Positions 55,858 through 64,000 of a stretch of DNA of 64,000 bases are shown here, one piece after another. Each line of letters starts with the position of its first letter. Position 1 is the first letter of the stretch. This DNA comes from Sphagnum magellanicum (Eukaryota; Streptophyta; Sphagnopsida; Sphagnales; Sphagnaceae), in contig CM038912.1 in NCBI GenBank assembly GCA_021904315.1, forward strand, positions 2,443,061 through 2,507,060, given 5' to 3'. The notes beneath the pieces were generated by a model. The model made no database searches. It was not told the origin of the DNA and was given only the letters and a program-made list of their open reading frames with translations. A program made the translations under genes and the position numbers.

Positions 55858-56620
55858 TTTTAAAGATGAGTAATATACATTCCTTCAAAGTTGGGGGGTA
55901 AAAATTATTAAAAAAAAAGTGGGTGGTACAAATGGCAGCCCCTGACAATTTGTTACTGACCTAAAACCAACCAGTCACTACCCCACTACTGAACATTACC
56001 TACTCCCATAATTGAACTAGATGAAAATCAGGATGATCAACATCTTCAAAATAAACATTTACTTTCCAATCTAGGGCTTAGATCCCAAGAAATCTAGGGC
56101 TAACAAATTGATGATATTAGGGTTTCAGTATCCCGTTCATCAAAATCATCGCACCTGTTCCGAATGTTTGTGGGCGTGATTTTTTGTCACCCTCACAAGA
56201 ATTCAACAGTTGGTCCATCCTCCCCATGCGATATCTAGTCGCACTCTCTGACTTCTAATTCTCCTTCTCGTGCTCAATTTGTTCATTCCTTCCTCTCCTC
56301 AATCAGCTCATTCCTCCCTCTCTTGCTCGATCGTCCTTCTCCTCTTTGTGTTTTGAAAAATCAAGAGAGCTTGATTTTGTTTCATGTTGTGAGCTCCTGG
56401 TTAAAGCTAGTAGATGCTGATCCAACCTCCAATGTTGTGAGCTCTTGGGTGAAGGGCTCTTGTGTAGGTAAGTAGATGTTGATTTCTTTGGGTGTTATGA
56501 ACTTCTAGCGATGGTCCTATGTTTAAGGTGATCTTGCTATTGCACATGTATTGTAAGTGATTGCATTATGAGACTGTTGGGCCTTTGGTGGTTTGTTTTA
56601 AGAGCACGTGCCTAGTCCCA
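55858..56620. other. Unassigned DNA
   Basis: No exon, RNA gene or clear repeat was recognised. Confidence 0.4.
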
Positions 56621-56699
56621 TGTTGTGAGTTCTTTTTTTTTCGCACCTTCTCCTTTTTCTTCACGTTTGATCCATCTCCTCTCATTCGTTCCTAGTCTT

Positions 56700-57330
56700 C
56701 CATTTCCTCTCACTCACGCTTGGTTCTTTCAATCATCTCATTACCATGTGCTCTTAGTCCTTTTTATGCATTTTCTATGCACACTAGGTGTTTTCGATCT
56801 TCAATGCACACGCTTTCAATCCTTTCTATGTGCTTTCAATCCTCATTGCATGCGCACTCTTTGCATGTGCCTAGTGTTCTCAATCCTTGCTATGTGCATT
56901 CTATGTGTGCTAAGTGCTATCAATCCTTGTTGTGCACTCTCGGCATGCGCTTTGTGTTCTTGACCCTCTTCGCATGCTTTCCATGCGCGCTTGGTGCTTT
57001 TGATCCTCTTCCCAAGCACTTAATGTTCTCAATCCTCTTTGCAAGTGCTTGGTCCTCTCTCTCTTTCAATCCTTTCATGTTTGGTCTTTTTTCAAGTCTT
57101 GGTCCTTTGAGCCCAATTTTTTCCATTTGATTCTCTCCATGCTTAGTTTTCCCTTTCTTCTCCCAACATTTGGTCCTCTTTCCTTGATCAACCTTTGGTC
57201 ATGTTTTTCTTTGATCAACCTCAAGTCATTTCTTTTCTTCTTCAATCCTAGCCAGCTATTACAATCTTTGTCTCTTTTAATCCTCTTTGGTGCTACAGTT
57301 GGTCCTCTTTAGTTGATCAATCCTTTTTGC
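56700..57330. repeat. Degenerate pyrimidine-rich repeat region
   Basis: Words such as TTTCAATCCT, GTGCTTTCAATCC, GATCCTCTT and TTGGTCCTCTT recur every 20 to 40 bases. The composition keeps plus-strand frames open (up to 136 codons), with low-complexity Phe/Ser/Leu/Cys-rich products. I treat it as repeat DNA. Confidence 0.55.
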
Positions 57331-58840
57331 TATTATTTGCTAATCTTTTTGCTATTTGATTGATCCTCTCAATTGTTACAACTTATCTTCTTAAGGTTGT
57401 TCAACTTGCTTTTGGTAGTGGTCATCTATATGATTTTATCCTTATGCTTGTCCCAATGTTAGCCAATTCCTTGCTTCTTCCTCAATCATTAAAAGGTTAC
57501 AGCCTTGCTATAAAGCGCCCTTATGCTTGTTATTTAACTCGTGTTTGCAACTTTGCATGTTGTTGAATCCATCTTGTGTAGCCCATATTTACCCCCCCCC
57601 CATACCTACGTGGATCTACACACAAACTTGCTTGAAACTCCTAGTGAAAGTAGTCACCCACTTTAGTTACAATTGTTGGAGTCTAGGCTACAATGAATTC
57701 TATTCTTGCAACTTTTTCTGCACATTTCCAAGTTGTTTGATTTACTACAAAACCCAATTCTACTACTTGTTTGGCTCACTTTTCTTCCTCTTTTCATTTG
57801 CCTTCCTTCAAATTTATTCTGCAACTACCTTTTTCATTGTTTTTCTCCTTAGGATATCCAAGTATTCAGAACTAATCACAACATGTGACTGTGAACAATT
57901 AACTAAGGGTTTTTTTCCTTTTCTGTGTCTTACAAATAAATTAAACAATGACAAAAGGTTATGCATCCTTGTGTTGATCCTTGTGCATTGTATTTTTGTT
58001 GAGGTTTAGATAATTACTGAGCAATTTGTTACTTTTAATGGAAGGTTAAACCTCCATAACCAAGCACTAAGTTTTATTGCTCTTTGCTTTCCTTCGTTTT
58101 GTGAAACTCTGTAGATCCCACCCCAAAACTGAACATTATAACTTTAATGTTGTTTTATATTGTACATGAGAAAGTGTTGGTCCCACCCCTTAACCAAACA
58201 GTCTTTTTCCTTTTATAAGTTTGATTTGATGAAAATGAGGTGAACCATCCTTAAAATGAACATTATCAACACATTCCAATGTGCTGGTCCTCTCCTATCA
58301 CCACACAATACTACACATACCAGTGACATTTTTTCTAAAAATGTATTTATCCACACCCAAAACTGCACACAATTGTTTTGAAAGTGTACTTTCCCACACC
58401 CAAAACCGCACACTAAAATCATGTGTCTGGGTGTAAAATGCAAAAAGGCTGAACATATTTTTTCAAGATCAGGCATCCGGTCACAGGGTTATTTTAAAAC
58501 GCTTTTGAAAATGAGTGCTTTTACTCATCAACATTGATCTGCACAATAGGGGTGCTCGGTCACCGGGTGATGTTTGGTGGGGGGCATGTTTACCCTAGGT
58601 GTTTCCAAATAGCCCCAAAGAAAAAATAAGACTGCAAAAATTGGAAATAATTCAGGTATCCATCCTCCTATAGGTATGTAATATGTAGCTCAAATCTCCA
58701 TATAAGGCAGGACTCAATACCCACCTTTCCATGTTTAATTTGTACCTTTTAAAGGTGTTTTATTCATTAGGGAGGTGTCTCAAAGAAAAAAAATTAAACA
58801 ACGAAAACTGGAAATGATAGTCAGACGTTATTTTTCAATC
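57331..58840. other. Unassigned DNA
   Basis: It contains a C10 run (57592-57601) and several copies of CCACACCCAAAACTGCACAC-like words at 58350-58420. No gene was recognised. Confidence 0.4.
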
Positions 58841-58850
58841 CAAAACAGCG

Positions 58851-58855
58851 AAAAA
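58851..58855 (-). terminator. Pol III T5 terminator of tRNA-Ala
   Basis: Five T residues on the minus strand follow the tRNA 3' end by 13 bases. Confidence 0.7.
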
Positions 58856-58868
58856 GAAAGGGGGAGGT

Positions 58869-58941
58869 TGGAGAAGTGGGGTATCGATCCCCATACCTCT
58901 CGCATGCTAAGCGAGCGCTCTACCATCTGAGCTACATCCCC
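58869..58941 (-). tRNA. tRNA-Ala (anticodon AGC)
   Basis: The minus strand from 58941 to 58869 folds as a 73-base tRNA. It has a D arm TAGCTCAGATGGTAGAGC, an anticodon arm CTCGC-TTAGCAT-GCGAG with anticodon AGC, a T arm TGGGG-ATCGATA-CCCCA and discriminator A, and no intron. This is the plant nuclear alanine isoacceptor. The T-stem has a compensated end pair (T-A). The acceptor stem has one T-T mismatch (GGGGATG against CTTCTCC, pair 6-67), which is unusual. A TTTTT Pol III terminator lies 14 bases downstream on the minus strand (58855-58851). Confidence 0.93.
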
Positions 58942-58961
58942 GACTACAGAACCCCAAGCTG

Positions 58962-60059
58962 GTGCCCCTACTCTCTTTTGAGGATATTTATAGGTTTCAA
59001 GTTCTTCTGAGCTCGAGCGACACCGTGCTGGATGCGGTAGATTTTGCAGAGAGTTGCGGTTTCGTTTTTGGTCGGTGCTCTTGGCTTGGTCTTCTCTTAG
59101 TGTCAGAGTTGCAATGGGAATCCTCTTCTCTTCTAGCTTTGGTTAGATCAGAGGTGTTTTCTGTAAAGAAGATGGTCGAGATAATAGCCAAATCCACCTC
59201 TATAGATCTGAAGTTGGTTTACTGCATTGGAGTTTGCGAAGTGAGGGGCAGGAAGATAGACGCCCTTAGGGTCTTTGTGATTGGAAATCCAAAACTTAGG
59301 GTATCATCATCCGATTGAAGTTGCACTCCAATCTGTGCATGAGGAGCAAGCGAGAGAGACGGAAACAAGCGTGGATTCAAGATGAATTCTCAACTCCTAC
59401 TACAAGATCATGCATCATGTAATTGTCCTTTTATTTGATTCAAGATGAATTCGTTGGTTTTCTTTGCAAGTGGATTGCAAATAGGCCCTGTTTTCCTCGC
59501 GTATGTTTTTTCGTAATCAGAAATGTTGGCCTTGATTTACTCCTTTTCTTTTGTCAACCGTTTCTTTTTTTGACTCATTTGTGGGGTATGAGTCTAGCAG
59601 CCTCATGGTGGTTCTTCTGCAATTGCAGTATTGAATTGTCATCTCCCTGTGTAGACAAATATGGTGTTATTGCCAACTTTCAGTAGAATTTGTTGACTCT
59701 GCCCTTCAGGGTAGAGACATTGTGATAGCATCCAGAAACAGGCCAAAGTTTGGTATCCCTACATTCTAGGACCCTGTGGAGTCCAGTATAGAATCATTTC
59801 CAGCATAACTGAAGGATCCACTTAGGCTTCACCATGCTAATCAGCATGCGGTTCCAATTTAGTATGTTGACTATTTGTCATCCGCATGGATAGCAGCCAT
59901 TATGCAACATGCCGCTTGTGTTGGAAAGATTTGACACACACTTAATTAATACTTTGAGGTGATTCTGATGGACACAAAGCACTCTGTGATTTGTAAATGG
60001 CTCATCATTCAATGCATGCCACCTGCAGTTTTCCATTTACAAAACCTTAACAAAAATTG
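58962..60059. other. Unassigned moderately GC-rich DNA
   Basis: A 118-codon plus-strand frame (58962-59318) starts 20 bases beyond the tRNA. It has no recognised motif. No splice structure or family match supports a gene; the rest is without visible features. Confidence 0.3.
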
Positions 60060-60317
60060 TTAGAAGTAGTACTGCCTTAGGTTCATTAAAGATTTTGCTG
60101 AATTGTTGTTATCTACTGCAGCTAGAGTGGCAACATTAGTTGCAAACTCAGTGCTGCTTATGACTTTTTTTTGAGCCTGTCTTTGGTCATTGCATTCAAT
60201 TATTCTCAGCTGTCTTGGTGGATTGACAACTAGAGGCTTCAAGTCTTCAAGTTTAGATGTTCCAGGATCTAGAGGGTCAATTGGGCCTGTACCTAGCACT
60301 ATGTAATTCAAAATCAT
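60060..60317 (-). other. Possible terminal exon of an unrecognised gene
   Basis: The minus strand is open for 85 codons with protein-like composition (PIDPLDPGTSKLEDLKPLVV, PPRQLRIIECNDQRQAQKK). A good acceptor (GGTACAG) sits near its start at about 60293. No upstream partner exon was found, so this may be an exon fragment of a pseudogene or element. A plus-strand frame at 60345-60644 ends in a basic segment (RKWKYKRRGPKSKF) and is also unassigned. Confidence 0.25.
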
Positions 60318-60644
60318 TTTTGCAGTGTTGACTCCTTCCTGACATTGTCAAATCCCACTTTGTTCTCCAAAGATCACCCCCCTAAAAGTTCTCTTTGTCA
60401 CAGCTTCTCTCCTCTTCCATCTTTCCTCACTGGTACTTTTTTTGGGGGTTTCTTTCCTTTTATGAACTTCCTAAGTTTCCATATTGGTTTCTTTGGTCAT
60501 CTCCTGTTGAGTCTTCTTGCTGTTTTCAATGTAACCTTGTCAATCTTTATAAAAAAAGGCTCCAATCCAGTGAGGAAGTGGAAGTACAAAAGGAGAGGAC
60601 CTAAGTCCAAGTTCAATAGCTACAAGTCAGATCTTGAAGACTAA

Positions 60645-63600
60645 GGACTGAGAATGGAAGCTATTTTCTGTCTCGTGAAGCTCAATATTTTGATCTTGAG
60701 GTATGACAAATTTGGCCTCCACCCATCATCAATAGGTGATAAAGTCTGGGAATTTTATGGTCACTCATCAATACCTGCATAACATCTTGATGTTCAAGGC
60801 AACTGAACATGCATGACAGTTTTCTAAGGCATGGTAGTGTGCTTGAAGGATTTCAAGGTCTAGAAGCGACCTATGGCCAAACCATTATCCTCTATGTAGG
60901 CCTCTCTTTCTTAAGCTTAAATGTTTTGTTGTTCATGGCCATTTAAAATGAAATCAAATGTGACCTCATAGGTTTGTTGCAGGATACTATTTAACTTTCT
61001 TCATAAGCTCTGTCTTTCAAATGTCGGCGGTCAACATCATGATTGTGTGTGGAAATGCAATAAAAAATGAATGGAGATTTTTGTATAGTTGTTTGCTTGA
61101 AAGTTTGGATACATGATCTCTATATCTTGACCCATAATTGAGAGTTGATGAAGTCAATGGAGAGCAATGGGAATTAGAAACTACCTAGTACCATTCATGA
61201 TGACATGATGGTTTGACACTTTGTAAATGACTTATAAGGTTATAACCAGTCATTTTTGTTGTGTTTGTCTTTGTTTGGTTTGATCTAGCTTATGAACTTC
61301 CTCCTAAATGTTACTGTGGAGATTTCTTTACAATCTTATTGCTTTGTTGATGTCTCCTTGGTTGTGACTTGATCAATGATTGTCACACATTGTGTGTTAG
61401 AATAGAAAGAAACTCTAATATCATTTAAACTCTGAAATCAAATTGTGGGTGATAGGTTCCAAAGTTTATTCTATGCTAGAGGAATGAAACCGAATTTTAT
61501 AATTCATCACATTATCTTCAGTTTTGTTCAATGATTTGTGTTTCAAAGCTTTATTTTCAACATGTGGGTTGCCAAGATTTAATGTTCAGTTCAATTGAAT
61601 GTGTTTAACACTAAAATGGCAATTACTAAATATGGTATGTGCTACACTTTCTTTGATATTGACTCCCTAGAAGGAATCACCTTCTTTGTTGTGATGAAAT
61701 TAACTAAAGTTATTTAAATGTAACATATATTCAAGCAATGTGATATCATCTGTTGTTCCTTTCTTGGATGGCTATAAGAACAAATTTCTTTCTCAAAAGT
61801 TATGCATCTATGATCACATGTGACCTTCAGATTTGTCAAAAGTGGTGGTTATCAATTGCTATGTAGCAGTGAAACATTATGTGATATCAATCATGTTTAC
61901 ATGGAGGCAAGACATTAGGAGCAAAACAACATTTGGAAAAGAAATGTTATTAAAATGTAACTTGCACCAAGTGTTTTAAATTAACAAGGATGGTAGGTCA
62001 TGCAGTGAGATGTAAAACAAGCAAAACGAATCCAAGAAAAAAAACATTATTGTGGGGTTTATTTATTACACAAAGTGAAACAAATAAGAAAAATAACAAC
62101 ATGCCTACAAACATATATGCATTATAGTAAGTTGAGCTTTGAGCATGTTACAAATAATTTGTGGCAATCTGAGTTGGCCACCAAGTTTTGCATTAGGCCT
62201 TAAAAATTTTTAAATAACCACAAAGGTTCAAGCATTGTGATGATAGGTTAAAATGAAACTGAGTAAGACATGAAATATGTCCATTCAGTATGCAGTGAAA
62301 GATAGACTCAAAAGACATTTGAACTTGTAATAATTAACAAGTCAAATCCCATGAAATGATAATCATGTATTCTTAAGTATCATAGAATTGATGTAAATCA
62401 AATCACATACATACCTTTTAGAAGTAGGTGACATTTGATATTTGGTTGATATTATGAGATACCATTTTCATAGTAGATTCTATGAGACAATGTAACTTAG
62501 TAAAAACGTTGTTCCTTAATATGAAGCAATATTTGAAGGAATGTGAAATATGGTTAAAAATAGAATGATGTCTCTCATTAATTGAAGTTGTTGCTTTCAT
62601 AAATTTTTTTAAAAAAATTATATGAACTAAGATGAAAATGAGTATCCACTAATTAGTTTCTATGTTTTATGTGAGGTGATGAACAAATGCAAATGCAATA
62701 GTAAACCATGTATGTGTAGACTTTGTAAAAGTGGATTAAGATTGCATAAAATGAAATTTGACATGATTCAAAAATGTTGTTTGGGGGGGGGGGGGAGAAG
62801 GGGCAGGGAGAGGATGAGGGAAAAAGTGCCTATTTTTTTAACAAACTTTATTGATGTGATGGTAAGCAATGTTTTTTTTGGGTGTGAAATTTTGTATGAT
62901 TGTGAAATCCAATGAAGCTCAATGAAAGGCTATGAATGAAAAATTCAATTGTAGCGCAATTGCACTGGTGAATTCCTTCTATCCTTTGTTGCAACATTTT
63001 CAACTTGTGCAAGAGCTCCATTGCACAAAACATATTGTCATCTACAACTTGTTGCCACACATTGCATCCCATTATATTTTAAAGGAAGGGCAACCCTATT
63101 TGTATGTTTGTTGCATATTGTTAAAGATATGAAAGGATTTGAAATTTCATGTGCAAAATTTGTTAAAAGTTTTGTAAGCATTTTTATTTTTTTTTGGAAC
63201 ACCGCAAAGATTTGGATTTTGGTGTACAATCACATTGTTTAAGGTTTAGGTTTTGTGTTTTAAAGAAAAGGAGAATCGATGGCACCATCACCAAAAGACT
63301 TCAAGCTCACAATCAAGTATATTACGAGTAAATCACTTGCAAACTCTTGTGATTTACAAACTCTTGCTTGTATTCCATTTTTTTCCTGCTCTTGTTCTTG
63401 TTTGAAGGTTTAGGGTAAGATATCTTTTAGAATTATTGTGTGAAGGTGTTTGTAGGTTTTGATTTGGAGGATAATATGTTTTTGCAAGTTTTTTATTTCA
63501 GCACATTTATGTTCTTACATGATTCTTGTTAGCTTTAATTCTTTGAAAGTTTAAAGTTTTGCATGAGCATGTTTAAAACAAGTTGACTCTTATAAAATGT

Positions 63601-64000
63601 TTGGTTGTGCATGGATTTGCTTATTTACACTATCTGGTTTATAAGGAACTTTTTAAGGTTCATGCTTGAAAGTTTTAAATTCTTGCACAAGAATTAAAAT
63701 CTAAGAAACTTCAATTTTTTTTATGCAATAGGAAGTAAATGCATATATATCTTGTGTAGATTATGCTCCAAGCCTCCCATATCTACAATATTTTACAACT
63801 TGGATTCTTCAAGGATGTTAATTATTTGCATGGTGGTAGATTTCTATTGTTGGTGTTTATTTTATTATAGATGTTTGCAATTGCTTATCTTTGGCTAAAC
63901 AAATTGTTTATAGGAGTTTATTGGGTGCAAGAATTTGCCATAATATGTAGGAGTTTCCAAGTAAATTTATTTAAGGTTTAAGTTTTCAAACAAATTTTTG
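60645..64000. other. Gene-free AT-rich DNA
   Basis: No exon, RNA gene or tandem array was recognised. A G13 run lies at 62783-62795. Confidence 0.5.

Noticed and set aside
56625-57312. Phe/Ser/Cys-rich plus-strand proteins up to 136 codons
   Set aside because: They cover a degenerate pyrimidine-rich repeat; overlapping frames are open at once and composition explains them.

Overview
The window is nuclear DNA of a plant-type (streptophyte) eukaryote. The genes are split by short GT-AG introns, the protein families are those of plants (a POLTERGEIST-like PP2C, a plant-type GPC acyltransferase, a plant SCP2), and the tRNA-Ala is of plant type. Gene density is low: five protein genes and one tRNA in 64 kb. 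The intergenic DNA is very AT-rich, with decayed DNA transposons and many degenerate tandem repeats. This fits a large non-seed-plant or otherwise repeat-rich genome, but the lineage cannot be fixed from the sequence alone.

Layout. 0-10.3 kb: gene-free AT-rich DNA with two CACTA-like elements (left end at 501; complete element 3384-5825). 10.7-17.7 kb: a 33-bp minisatellite, a pair of ACGT promoter boxes and a nine-exon SelO gene on the plus strand. 19.4-26.1 kb: repeat zone holding a dead pogo/CENP-B-type transposase gene (minus strand) split by a 1,280-bp CACTA-like insertion, then a 97-bp satellite. 27.0-31.0 kb: a GC-rich array of CCCGGG-centred repeats followed by an eight-exon glycerophosphocholine acyltransferase gene (plus). 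32.4-34.1 kb: a four-exon SCP2 gene (minus), convergent with the acyltransferase. 36.4-37.2 kb: small inverted-repeat elements. 37.9-41.8 kb: a six-exon POL/PLL-type PP2C (minus). 43-51.5 kb: gene-poor DNA. 51.5-54.2 kb: a cluster of tandem duplications around a small intact gene related to the N-terminal segment of PDCD4. 55-64 kb: repeats, a tRNA-Ala(AGC) gene and unassigned DNA.

The genes form no pathway. They are separate housekeeping or signalling genes: protein AMPylation and redox (SelO), phosphatidylcholine recycling (GPCAT), lipid transfer (SCP2), membrane-anchored phosphatase signalling (PLL) and a translation-linked small protein. For the first four I traced every coding exon, and reading frame and intron phase close exactly (666, 464, 143 and 957 residues).

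Most notable points: the SCP2 SKL peroxisomal signal is not terminal, because an arginine codon one transition from TGA follows it; removing the CACTA-like insertion and one copy of its CAA target duplication restores a continuous transposase frame, in which every stop codon is one C-to-T (or complementary G-to-A) change from the expected codon; two CACTA-like elements share a module with a Pol III A box; and three of the five genes have a private minisatellite within 1 kb upstream of the start codon.
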